From Gnetum montanum (lineage: Eukaryota > Streptophyta > Gnetopsida > Gnetales > Gnetaceae), in the NCBI GenBank assembly GCA_015680685.1, contig MNCI01015616.1, positions 43,385-107,384 on the forward strand: 64,000 nucleotides of DNA, written 5' to 3'. Below the pieces are notes generated by a model that saw only the letters and a list, made by a program, of their open reading frames with translations, ran no database searches and had not been told where the DNA came from. The position numbers were made by a program, and so were the translations under genes. This document shows positions 22,691 to 34,830 of the stretch, piece after piece (the first letter of the stretch is position 1; each line of letters opens with the position of its first letter).

Positions 22691-23460
22691 ATTCCCTAAT
22701 CTTGGGAGCCCTTTGATATACTTACAAATCGCTAGAAATGCCCCATGCAAGGCTTTTTTGGATTCAGGTTTTGGTGTCAACTTGATTTCTCAAGAAATGT
22801 ACAAGGCTTGGAACTTGCTTCCATTGAAAAAGAGCAACATCCATCTAGAGTTGGCTGACCAATCCATCACTATCCCATTGAAACTAGTGGAAGACATTAT
22901 TACCCATGTTTATGGGTGGTCGTCCCAGCTGACTTCCTAGTGATTTAGGTAAACAACGGTAAAGGGGACTTCCCAATTATAATGGGAAGAGCATGGCTAA
23001 GCACCATCAATGCATGCCTAGGAATCTACAATATTTCCCTAGAAATATCAAAGAAAAATATATTTAGAAAGATCGAGAAGAAGAAAGTTCTATGCATGGC
23101 ATACAATGACACAAGGTGTAATTGTGTGCAGAGGTTATGATTTGTGCAAAGTTTAACATTGCTTGCATGCAATCAATGTGCATAAGTGATCAAAATACAA
23201 AGATGCCTGTATGCAACAACCACATAACAGGAAGGCACCCAATGGCTAATAGCTGATCAAGAAAGTAGTTCACTCATATGCATGAAACCAACTGAGGGTT
23301 TGACTTGCACTTACATCAATAGCATAGACACATTAGAGCAAGTCCACCACCAACTTCAAAATCTTAACCTTGAAGGTATCAACTAGGGGAAGTTGGAAAT
23401 CCCTGAAACATTTAAGCAAGAGTCCCTTGAGCTAAAACCATTGCCCACTGGTATGGAATA
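22691..23460 (+). pseudogene. Aspartic protease and linker of element C
   Basis: Retropepsin-like aspartic protease that would process the polyprotein. The catalytic triplet DSG is intact at 22761-22769, followed by NLISQEMYKAW and a hydrophobic flap region. The frame stops at 22938-22940. A frameshifted continuation carries GDFPIIMGRAWLSTINACLG and the linker to RT. Confidence 0.75.
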
Positions 23461-23527
23461 AATATTCCTTAAAAATGGAAAGCCAATAATTATTAATGCT
23501 AAGCTTGCTCCACAACAAAAAGAGAGA

Positions 23528-24900
23528 TTGCTGAAAGTGATAAATAGATGGTCGAAAGCCTTCACTTGGTTATATCCCAAATTAACTAGAATAAATCCTA
23601 GGATATGCCAACATAGGATTTACATTGACCCCTTCATGAAGCCTCGAAGACAATCACAGAGGCGTTTGAACCCAAAGCTAAAGCAAGTAGTCAAGGAAGA
23701 AATCAAACAACTTCTTAAGGCTAGGTTCATATACCCCATTGCTGATAGCGAATGTGTTAGCTTCTTAGTTATTATGCCTAAACAAGAAGGCAAATGGAGA
23801 GTGTGCATAGATTTTAGGCTAATGAATATGGAAACATTCAAAGATCACTTTCCATTACCATTTGTTAACCAAGTCTTAGACACCATCGTAGGGAATCACT
23901 ACTGCAATTTTCTGGATGAATATAGTGGATATAATCAAATACAAAGAGCCCCAGAAGACAAAGCCAAGACTACATTCACCAATCCTTGGGGAATGTTTAC
24001 ATAAAAAAAAATGTCGTTTTTCTTGTGCAATGCCCCTGCAACATTTCAATGACTAGTTCTAAGCATCTTCCAATAGTAGATAGGAAATGGTGTAGAAGTC
24101 TTTATGGACAATTTCTCCACCTATGGAGCAAACTTTGATCAAGCCTTGGACCAGTTGGAGTAAGCGTTAAAAAGATGTGTAGAAACCAATTTAAGGCTCA
24201 ACTAGTAGAAAATCCATCTGATGATCCAATAAGGCATAGTACTAGGGCACAAAATCTCACACACAAGGATAGAGGTAGACTCTGAGAAAATCAAAGTTAT
24301 CCAAGGAATTACTTATCAACTAAAAATTGTCAAAGATATTCAATCATTCCTTGGACATACTGTCTACTATAGGATATTTATTGAGAAATTTTCAAAGGTT
24401 GCCAAACCATTGGTGGAATTAACGAAAAATGACGTACCTTTCGAGTGGACTAGGGAATGCGAATTAGCTTTCCAAACTTTGAAACAGAAGCTAGTAGAAA
24501 CACCCATTCTACAAGCTCCTAATTGGTCCAAACCATTCCATATCATGACTGACGCATTCAACTATGCCTTAGGAGCTATACTTATATAGTTAGATGACCA
24601 GAAGAATCCTTTTTACATCCATTGTGCAAGTAGAAGTATCGCTAGTGCACAACTTAACTACACTACCATAGAGAAAGAATTAATGGTTGTAGTGTTTGCA
24701 CTAGAAAAGTTTAGACACTGTGTATTGGGATATAAAGTATATATACATACAGATCATAGTGCAATAAGGTTTCTCATAAATAAGCCAATGGTAAGCCCTC
24801 ATATCATATGATAGCTTGTAATCTTACAAGAGTTCGATTTAACAATGATTGATCGTAAGGGTACCAAGAATGTAGTTGTTGATCATTTATCTCAGTTGTG
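23528..24900 (+). pseudogene. Reverse transcriptase and RNase H of element C
   Basis: Would copy element RNA to DNA and remove the RNA strand. RT is open at 23528-24004 (LKQVVKEEIKQLLKARFIYP, then GKWRVCIDFRLMN and FLDEYSGYNQI). A break follows, then FMDNFSTYG at 24101, where the catalytic FMDDF has Asp changed to Asn. RNase H follows from about 24540 (FHIMTDAFNYALGAIL; TTIEKELMVVVFALEKFR; IHTDHSAIRFL). Several stops, mostly explained by C-to-T or G-to-A changes. Confidence 0.85.
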
Positions 24901-26270
24901 ATGGGACAACAAGAGGATGAGTATCCAATTTCTGATCATTTCCCTAATGAATTCCTCTTTGCTAGTGTAGTGAATAATCAATCACCCATGGAGACAAACT
25001 GGTATAGTAGCATTTTTACCTATCTTCTCACTCAACAAACACCACAAGAGTTAAAACTTAAGAAGAAACAATAGTTTCTTCACCAATCCAAGTACTTTAT
25101 GGAGATCAATGGCTTCGTTCGATGGTGTGTTCTTGATATAGATCAACTGTAAGTTCTCCAAGACACTCATGAGGGTCCTTGTGGGGGTCATTACATTGGG
25201 AGACGAACGACCATCAAGATCTTGCTTGTAGGATATTATTGGCCTACATTATTTTAGGATGTCCATCAATTCATCCAATCTTGAGAGCATTGTCAAGATG
25301 ATGGGGGAATGACTGCTAGAATGGAGGATCTGCAATAATGGATCCAACCGTTAGAACCCTTCGACATTTGGAGAATTGATTTTATGGGGCAAATTACACC
25401 AATGTCCAATGGAAAAGCCTATATCAATGTTGCTATTGATTACCTACCTAAATGGAAAAAGCAGTTGTTGTTAAGGATTGTACATCATCTACAACTGCAT
25501 GATTTGTTCAACAACAAATCATAAACATGTTTGGTATGCCTCGTGCACTTATTTCAGCCAATGGTACACCACTTCAATGGTACCATACCACCCCTAAGCA
25601 AAATTTCAAGAAAAAGTCACCAACAGGGAGATTATGAAGATATTGACAAGAACTGTTAGAAAGTTTAGGCAAGATTGGAACACTAAACTGAACAATGCTC
25701 TTTGGGCATACCTTCCCACATGGAAATTCCCTACAGGATACTCTCCCTATGAGTTAGTGTACAGTAAATTACCAACGCTTTCCATTCAAACTAAGCTCTG
25801 TACACTATCCATGGCATGTGACATCAACCTTGACCTTGATCTAGCATAGAAATAATAGTTAGTAGCCCTTAACTTGCTAGATGAAAATCAGCTAGCTATC
25901 CTATCATTTAACAAGTTGCACAAGGCATTCAATAAACAACGTCATGACCTAAGGATTAGGAAATTTAAATATCAACCGGGAGATAAGATTCTCTACTAGA
26001 ATCCCACACATGTGCCACAACATACTAAACTTCAAACATTGTGAAAAGGACCTTATATTATTTATGCAACTTTTCCTTCAAGGGCCATGACAATATACAA
26101 ACTTGAGAGCCCAAACAAGAAACTCTTGGTTAACGTACAACAAACCAAACCTTTCCATGAGCTTAGGACAACCAGTAAACATGCTACCTCTCTTGATGGA
26201 CAACCTTGCTCACTATTTCAGATCTCCTCCTTCCAACTCAGTCATGGGGGAGATGGCCACCTATGCTAAC
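24901..26270 (+). pseudogene. Integrase of element C, with GPY/F-like C-terminus
   Basis: Would insert the DNA copy. Recognised parts: LLVGYYWP near 25226, the catalytic-core start IDFMGQITPMSNGKAYI near 25376, a frame break near 25450, NTKLNNALWAY near 25680, YQPGDKILY near 25972 and KGPYIIYATFPS near 26045 (GPY/F module). The end SFQLSHGGDGHLC overlaps the first polypurine-like block and matches element A. Some acidic catalytic positions fall in disrupted sequence. Confidence 0.8.
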
Positions 26271-28205
26271 CATTTTAGGCCCTTAGTTTTTTTTGAATTT
26301 TTGTTTTACATATTTTTGTTTTGCACATTTTTCCAACTTTTCTTAATTTTTTTACACCATCGTTCATGTTTTTACTATTTCTTTGTTTGCTTGATTTACT
26401 TTTATTCATCATCCAATAAGTGCTCATGATGGTGGATTTCATTATATCATATTGATTGCTAATGTTTGGTTTTTACCTTTGAATTATGATGCTAATATTA
26501 AGGTATGGTTCTTTTGGTAAAACAGGCAATGAGTCCACACCATCCACTCATCCATACATCTCTACGGCCTCATTTAGCTTGGAACTATATAGTCCCCTTT
26601 TTCTAAGTAAATTTATTAATGAATTGGTGGCTAGGTACTTTTCAAACCAAGGAAAGACTCAAAGGATGAAAAGGATGTGACTTCAAGGGCATTCGATGCA
26701 TTTGTGCTAGCCATTCTTTTGGGTGCTTGGATGCTTACTTCTTGGGTTTTCCACCATTATGACATTATTCAAAAATTATAAGGCCAAGTGAATAAAAATA
26801 AGTCTTTGCATGGTGTGGTTCTTACGTAAAAAAAAGAAAAAAAGAAAGAAGAAAAGTGAGAATTCAAAGCACACCCCTTAGACATAATAAAGCAATATGG
26901 GCTACAAGCATTGGTTATGAAACTAGAAAGACATGTTAACCATGCCTTAAGGTTCTCTCTAACTAAGGCCCTTTCTCACTTCCTACTTCTCCATCTCACT
27001 CTCCTTGGGATGGTGGTTACTCTTTGTGAAGGAATTCTCATTACTTTAAGAGGATGGATTGGCTAGATGTATTGATGTGAGATCATTGAATGTGGTTGGT
27101 TTGAGTCTAGATTTGGGATGAAGTTCTACTTAGTCATCTTACCCATGAAATACACAAGGGGCTTTACACAACCTTGTTCTTGGAAGTCCATTCCATTCTC
27201 TCCTCTCCATCTTTCTTCCCATTTTCCACCTCATTGCCAATTTTATCATTAGTCCATTCTAGGTTGATACATTGTTTTTCTTTAGTGAATTTTTATGGGT
27301 AATTTTTTAACTCTTTCTTCCAATTGACATTCCTAGAGCCTACAGACTCTTTAGTTTGTGAATTTGTCAGGGCATAAAAGGAATGAGCCTACTTTGAGGA
27401 TGACCCACTCGCATTCCTTTTTTGTGTAATTGTTACATTCTTTTCCTTAAACATTTCCTAAAATCAATCATCTCTTATTTCATCCCCATCCATGACATCC
27501 ATTTTATTAGCATTGACATTGTTATTTTTTCCCATCTTTCTTGTTCCTCATATTTTTATATCTTATAGCTACCAGAGGTTTGCTCTTAGTCATGGGGGCC
27601 TTGGCACAAAGTTTTCAATTTTTTCCATTTTACTATTTTCCTAACACCTACACCTTGGGTAGTCACTTATGATAAATCTCCAAACCAATTTCTACCATAA
27701 CTACAACTCAGCCAATGCGCTTCATATCAAGGCAAGGTATAAACTACATTGTGGTTTATCTATCCTTGCTCATTTGTGACTATGTTGTGTGTGTAGATGG
27801 TGATCATACAAACAACGAACTAGGCTTGGAGCAAGTAGTCAGGATGGACCGAAATTGGAGTATTTATGAAAGGATCAAGTCTGGTGGTGTGGCTATGGAT
27901 AAACAATGGAAGGTGCAATCTTAGCATTGGCAACAAGACGCTTCATTTTCTTTCTCTCTCTTTCTCTACAAGCTACCAAATAAAGACTTGGATGTCATTT
28001 ATGTACGAGTGTTCACCACAATGGTCATGAATATTAATGTCGTAATATGCTTATTGATCCTTTCACTGGGCATGTTGAGTCTGTCATCCCATTCCACCAT
28101 TAGGTGTCAGTTAATCAATAATCCCATACCTTCCCAATATTTTGTAAAGAACTTATTTCTTTTCTTCTATACTCAAGGATAAGTTTTCATTCAATCATGG
28201 GGGTA
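26271..28205 (+). other. 3' region of element C with repeated polypurine-like blocks
   Basis: Collinear with 530-2550 of A. TCATGGGGG blocks lie at 26242, 27590 and 28195. The conserved block is at 27370-27409. An intron-like segment is at 27737-27796 (GCAAG|GTATAA … TTGTGTGTGTAG|ATGG). The following 3' ORF from 27797 has stops (MVIIQTTN, stop). No intact gene. Confidence 0.65.
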
Positions 28206-29232
28206 TGATAAGAGCGATTACTCCAGTGGTTACTCTAGCAGTTATTCTAATTATTAGAGCAGTTACTCTAGCAGTTACTCTAATTATTAGAGTGGTTACT
28301 CTAGCGGTTACTCTAGTGGTTATTATAATTATTAGAGTCATTACTCTAGCGGTTGCTCTAGTAGTTATTCTAATTATTAGAGTGGTTACTCTAGTGGTTG
28401 ATTTAGCAATTATTCTAATTATGAAAGAAGTTACTCTAATTATTAGAGTAGTTGCTCCCAAGCCTATAAATACAGTGCCCAGGCACACAATTGGAAGAAA
28501 TCTTTCAGCAGTCAAGTAGTGAAACTCTTGTAGTATATTTGAAAGTTAGAGTATTTTCCAAGTGCCCATAGTAGGAGGTCTAAGTGTGGATGGATCTTTA
28601 TTCAATCATTGTGTACCTGAGCACACCTTGTGTACGACAATAAAGATGAGCTCTTTGATTCATCCTTGCAGCACTTAAGATTTTTTTTCTTACACATTTC
28701 TTTTATTTGAATTTCTTATGCATTTATTTTATTTTATTTATTCTATGCACTTTACATTTCTGTTATTAGCATAATAATTCATTTTGATCAATTAAGAAAA
28801 TAATTAAATTACACTAGCACGACCACTTCAAGCATGCATGTAATTCTTGGTAACCCAATAACGATTAGCATTTGGTAATCCCAGCAGTGTTGCACTGGTT
28901 CAAGATGTGTACAACAAGTGGGAATAGATGCTTATGTTAGGATTAGTTAGAACTTACTTAATGAGTAGTTAAGTTAAATAAGTCACCTAGTTATATCTTT
29001 CTTTCCCTACTAGCGTAGGACATAAAAACATAAAAGCTATAAAAATCATATGCCTCAAGCTTGCTTAACCATACAATCATGACATACAAGTAAGCTTGGG
29101 AAGACAATGATCAATCAACTTGTCCTTGTTTCATAAGGGCACATAAGCACTTAGTCCTTGGAATTCAACCAGATCATGGATGAAACGCTCGTATTCATAT
29201 GCTTGAGCATAGGGGTACCTCGCTACTCATCA
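28206..29232 (+). repeat. 3' LTR of element C (1027 bp)
   Basis: TGATAAG…CTCATCA. The 45-bp array is present with cores at 28250, 28283, 28328, 28373, 28418 and 28439, so one step is 33 rather than 45. TATAAATA at 28465. The ATGGG target duplication follows at 29233-29237. Confidence 0.9.
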
Positions 29233-29357
29233 ATGGGTTTTGTTAATTTTCTTATATTATCTATGAGAGATAACATTATGTAAAAATAGTCAAACTGCTA
29301 GATGAGGTCGTTAAATTTGTGATTATTTTTTTTCCTTTTCTTTTCTTTCGGGGATAG

Positions 29358-31605
29358 TGTGGAATGGCTTGTGCTTTAGAAACTCTATGTGGTTAAGCAT
29401 TTGGAGCAAAAAAATACTGTTTCATTGGCATTCTAATGTAAAGAGTAGTGATTATCCTATTTTGTACATGCATACCATTGTCCATAATGTGGGTATTCAT
29501 GAGACATTTTATTAGCCTTTGGTCAGGATCCCTCAATAGCTTTTGAAGTAGGGGAGTATGCTAAGTGGCTGATTCCAAGCTTGATTGCTTACACATTTCT
29601 TTAGCCATTGGTAAATGTTCTACAAACACAAAGCATTGTCATGCCAATGATGCTTAGTTTTGCACTGGCCTTGGTTGTCTATGCACCCTTGTGTTGGTAG
29701 TTGATACTTGGTTTTCAAGATTGAGTTAGGAACTAAAGGTGTTGCACTATTAATGAAATTTTCCAGCTGGTTAAAGGTTGTAGTCCTATCATGTTATATT
29801 AATTTTTCTACTACCTGTAGCAAAACAAGATCTCCAATCTCAAAAGAGGCTCTGTATGATATCAACTTTCTAATGCTTGCTATACCTTCCACATTGATGT
29901 TATGGTAGGAAAAAAGTAGAAAGTTTATTCTCTATGGCCTTCTTATGTTGATGTTGATGAAAAAATTTTATTCTTGATTTAAATATAAAAAAAGGTATAA
30001 AATCATCTTCTATTGCTAATGGTATTGTAACAGTTTAGAGTGGTGATCTTATGAAACATTGCTACTCTTTTTTGTCCTATTACCCAACCTAGAGCTTCAC
30101 ACCTCTGTTCTTTCAATATGGTAAGTAGCTGAATCTATGCTTAAAGCACTTCTAGGTGGACTATTAATCTATTATGTATTCATAATAAAACCTTTCTTCA
30201 ATATTGTGCAACCTTAATGCATTTTCATTTGCATACACAATTCCCTATGGGATTGCATCAGCTGTAAGATTGCTACATATGCTATTTACTTTCTAAATTT
30301 TTTAACAATCAATTTTTGAATTAATTTTTTTAGTAGGCACAAACCTTTTAGTGTGAAGCATTGTACTCTATAGCACACGGGTTTCAAATGAACTTCATGA
30401 AAGAAATTCAAAAGGTGCACTGAAAGCTGCCCATATAGCTATTTGCATTTCAATTACAGAGTCTCTTGTTAGAGGAGCAACTTTATTCTCCCTTAGGAAT
30501 GTAGTAATGAACAAGAAGTAATTCAATACATGACTACCATGATACCCATTCTTGCAATATCAGCCATTATGGATGGCTTACAAGGTATCTTGTTAGGTAT
30601 ATGCATAAAATTTTTGATTCTATGTAGTTGGGATAAAGCTATGATAATGATGCATAACTTTCCCTATGTAATTAGAGTTACCCTAGGATGTTGATAATGT
30701 TGCATAAATTTGACAATCAAGATTTAAGAACTAGATTAAACGATTCATAGTTTGACAATCAAGTTCTAAGAACTAAACTAAACCATGCATAGTTTGAGAG
30801 CATAGTACTATTTCATAGTGATCATGCATTCATTGGAAAGGTCATAGCATTAGACTTTTTTGAAATTCAATTATTACTCATGAATTATGTCTAGTAGATC
30901 TCTATTCTTATGTAAATGAAATAAAATTCCAATGTCCATTTACAGCAATTGGGTTTACCTTGCTTTGTAGGCATCATGAGAGCTTTTGGACAACAAAAAT
31001 TAGGTGCAATTGCAAATTTGTTAGCTTATTATATTGTTAGGATTCCCTCTGCAACAGTACTTTCATCTCTACTCCATTATAATGCAAAGGTCAAATTTTG
31101 TTAAAATTTTTGTTCTTTAACAAATTAGTTAAGATGTTATTAGGAACACTATATTCTTATTAAGCTACATGTTGATTCTAAGTCATTATAAACCACATAA
31201 ATATTAGACATATTTATTTACTTATGCATTTTGTATAAACTAATTTGTCTCACATATCCTTTGAACTTAAAATTAAACTTAAAGGCTTGATCTTAAATTT
31301 TAATGTTTTTATATCAGGGTATCTGGCTTAGAATTCTAGGTGGCTTTGCAACATAGACGATCTTGCTCTCTTTAGCCACTGGATGCATGGACTGGAAGGC
31401 ATGAGTAAGTTGTCTCTATTCGACTATAAAATCGTTACTTAATAATGTCAATTATCACATAGCAAAAAAATGCAATTTAATAAGATATTTGGTTTAGGAT
31501 ATACAATTGTTTATATTTTCGTCATACATTTTATGGGTAGAAGAGGCAAAAGTTAGAATGCATGCATCAACATTGCCAGTGTTTGACATAGACATATCAA
31601 AGTAA
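29358..31605 (+). pseudogene. MATE/DETOXIFICATION transporter pseudogene 2, exons 2-8
   Basis: Exons by alignment with copy 1 and the family: 29358-29904 (GMACALETLCG, stop, AFGAKKY; KTRSPISKEALYDIN), 30034-30120 (donor GTAAGT), about 30213-30268, 30380-30596 (RVSNELHERNSKG; YMTTMIPILAISAIMDGLQG), 30971-31089 (GIMRAFGQQKLGAIANLLAYY), 31318-31404 (GIWLRILGG) and 31541-31605 (ends DISK, TAA). The 119-bp exon has the same length as in copy 1. Defects: stops in exon 2 (TAA twice), TGA for Trp in exon 3, frame loss in exons 2 and 5, TAG in exon 7, and weakened splice sites. Separated from exon 1 by element C. Confidence 0.9.
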
Positions 31606-34069
31606 GAAATTTTGAAATAATTTATAAATGTGGAAAAAAAATATCACTAATTTCAATGGACAATTAACAATGTTTTGATTTGATCAATAAGGTGCATATC
31701 AAACTTAGCTTGATTTTGTTTCTTGAAGACAAGTAGAACACATAACCATCATTATTAAGATACTATGTAGAAGACATAAAAAGGCCTAAAATTTCACAGA
31801 ATATTTGTTCATTATTGTCATTATTTGCATTGACAATGAAATGAAGATTTCAATTAGTTGTCTTAGTTCCATGGTGATTCCGGTATCTAAGAAAGGATTT
31901 ATCCTATACATGATTTAGGTAGTGCAAATTACATTTACCACTATTAAGCCTACCCAATAAATTTTTTAAACTCAATTGACTATACGCCAACATTACAGTA
32001 TGAAATGAAGCTTGAAAACTCCCACTTTATCCTTATGCCATTCTTATGGTTAAGTTCGCAAGATTGCCACTAATAATTCAAAAAAACAGCCTTTGTGGTT
32101 TAAAATGATTTTTGAAATTAGAAGTAAAAGCATATTATCATTAATTCCAATGCAAATGTTGAATTAAAAACCTTTAAAAACATCCTATGTTGCAATTGAT
32201 TTCTCTCATAACCATAGTTCATTCTTGGATGGAACTATAATCTTGCTTTTTACAGATTAGGATCTACTAGACAACCAATACATTCAAGTTGTGAAAACAA
32301 ATACAAACTTAGCAAAATTGCTAAGCATCACTAAATGCAACCAAAATAAATCATATAGTTATTTTGCAACAATATTGAATTTTTGCATCATATGATAACA
32401 TGAGGCATATAAAGAAAAACATGTTGTTCATCGTTAAGGGTTCCACACCCACATAACTTACATGTGTACTCTTCTTTTAATAGGTAAATCTATGTTTCAC
32501 TATTATCCACTCTCTATCTATAGTCAATGTAAACTTAAACAACAACTATCTTTAGACAATGTGAACTTAAACAAAGGTTGCAACAGCAAAACTTAATTAC
32601 CTCTTAATATGTTCTAAGTAGAATTTTACTTTCCTTCTACATTTAATCATAACCTTGCCAAAACAAATTGTTTAAACAACTTTAAATGTGTTTAACACAC
32701 TTTGAAACTTCGAAGTCTTCTACCATTGTTTGAATACTAGGTGTAAAACAACAAAGGCCTTAAAAATGACAAGATCACTTGTTTAAAAAAACATTCTAAT
32801 AATTTCTTTGTGTGTTGCATTACAAATAACAATATTTGATTATTTTTCTCTCATATATAACTCAAGCATTTTAACACCTATATTAAAAATCAATCAATAA
32901 ATTTCATCCTTGAATGAAGCTCTTAGTAAAGCATTATTTCACTTCACTAAAGGTAACATAAACAATCATCCTTTCTTCAAATGATGTATGTAATAAAACA
33001 CCTTTCAAACCATTACTGAATTAACATAGCTTTGGAAATTCAAAGAATCTATCAAAATAAAGATTATTTTATAAACAATTACTTTATAAACAACTCAACT
33101 ATTGGTTATTGACATTGATTATAATTGCAAAAGAAATGTGGGCACAATTACTATAACAATTGTAGATGAAAATGATACCCTAAATGATAATGAATCTAGT
33201 ATGCTTCAAAAGTCTTGGGAAAAAATAGAATATGCAAATTGCAGATGATACAATAATTATTATCTCGATGCTAGATATTGTTATGTCCCTACTATACATG
33301 GAAGCTAGTTATCTCCCCTTTGTATTCGAATTGCTAACAATTTTTTGTGAAGATGCTATGTAATAATTGCTACAAGAAAACATTCATCCATTGTGTCACA
33401 TAATGATAATTGTCATATTTCTGATATGTATAAAAGATTGTTCTCTCTCCACAATGTTTTTGCATATGTAAGGGGCATTATGGTCCAAACCCAAAGTGAT
33501 TTGACTTAATTATACCATAAGACATATAGCCAACATTTAGAAAGATGTAAAATAAAGGCCAATTAATAAGCAAAAACCTAGTCTTTTCAAATGGTAATAC
33601 TAAACTTGAACCTACACCTTAAAAATTGAACAAATCCCTTAGCATCATTCCAAAGATAGTCCAAATAATAACCCTTGATAATTATTCATGCCTTTGTAAA
33701 CATTTAGTTTTAACTATGGAAAAATATTTCTAAGATAATAATAAACAAGACATATTTCTATTTATAGCTTATGTCTTTTTGTTTCAAGCATAACTAGATT
33801 CGTTAATAAGACATGATGGTTATTGTGAATACTTGGATACACCATCTAAAACTAAGCTTCTATTGCACCACATTTAAGATTTGAGAAAGCAATTATTTCT
33901 TAAGTTTGGAGGAAGCAATTGAACTTCACAATATTAACTCATAAAGCAACCCCATTTTCTAAATTCTAATATTTAATTTTAATTCAATGGTACTAGCAAG
34001 TTCTAGTTTCTTATTTCTATAATGACTTCTACACTAGACCTACACTAGGTCAGCATGTTTGGATCTAGG

Positions 34070-34830
34070 TCACCAAAGGAGGGCACCTGGGGGGTGTGTA
34101 TGTGGAATTGTGGTTTCCTCAACACCCTCGTAAGGGAGGGCTGAACCAGCATGGACTAGGCCATAGAAAAATGAACAGGCATGTAGGGAAATGGCACACC
34201 AGGCCCAGTAGGAGGAGACACAACTTTTTTGGAAGGGCTAGGTTGAGTGTGAAGAGGCCCTCCTAAGGGTGATTGACTTGGCAGCACAACACAAGGTAGA
34301 ATGGCAAGAGCTCTCTCGATGGAACCAGCAAAGATGGGGGCTAATGTTGTAGCTGTTAAGGAAAGATGGCCTATGGCCAGGGGAGAAAATAGTCATACAG
34401 GTGAAAGAGGAGAACGAGGATAGCATGGAGGAAAAGGCTGTAGGAAGGAGGGATCAGTTCGGGGGGGGGAGGGGGGGAATAATGGCGGATCTGGTCAGGT
34501 GCCTTGATCATCTGGTATGGGCACAACCTTTTGAGTTGGGCTACTACCATGAGGATCTTTGTGATTTGGGCTACTAGCCTATTTCTTGCACCACATGTTC
34601 CTTTCTAGACATGATACGTGTAGTCGGTATGGCCATTGGATGGCCTCCTAGTCTTTGATTTCTCCAATTTTGGTGCTTTGGTTAGTTTCCACTTAGGATG
34701 CCACCTACAATGATGGCTTTTGCAATGTAAATAGTTGGGTTTGTAGCTGTTGGGTGTCACCGCTTCCCATTTGTAAATATTTCATTACACAGTTTAATAA
34801 GAACTTGAACATTTCTCAAAAAAAAAAGAA
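34070..34830 (+). mobile_element. GC-richer segment ending in an A run: possible LINE 3' end
   Basis: Base composition is clearly unlike its AT-rich surroundings. It includes a G run (34458-34474) and ends near 34818-34830 with CTCAAAAAAAAAAG after TTGTAAATATTTCATTACAC. One + frame has a long charged stretch (VEWQELSRWNQQRWG, then …VKEENED…) but I recognise no RT or endonuclease motif. A 5'-truncated non-LTR element would fit; a different origin is equally possible. Confidence 0.3.

Larger units (their letters stand above)
18944..29232 (+). mobile_element. Element C: full-length Ty3/Gypsy Athila/Tat-like retrotransposon
   Basis: 10,289 bp bounded by LTRs (18944-19959 and 28206-29232) and a 5-bp target duplication. 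Internal order is PBS, gag, protease, RT, RNase H, integrase, then a 2-kb 3' region, which defines Ty3/Gypsy. FMD(D/N)F in RT and a tRNA-Asp-type primer site point to Athila/Tat. Many stops and frameshifts disable it. The two LTRs differ by roughly 20 bases in about 220 aligned by eye around the TATA box and downstream, so the insertion is old. It lies in intron 1 of MATE pseudogene 2. Confidence 0.93.
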
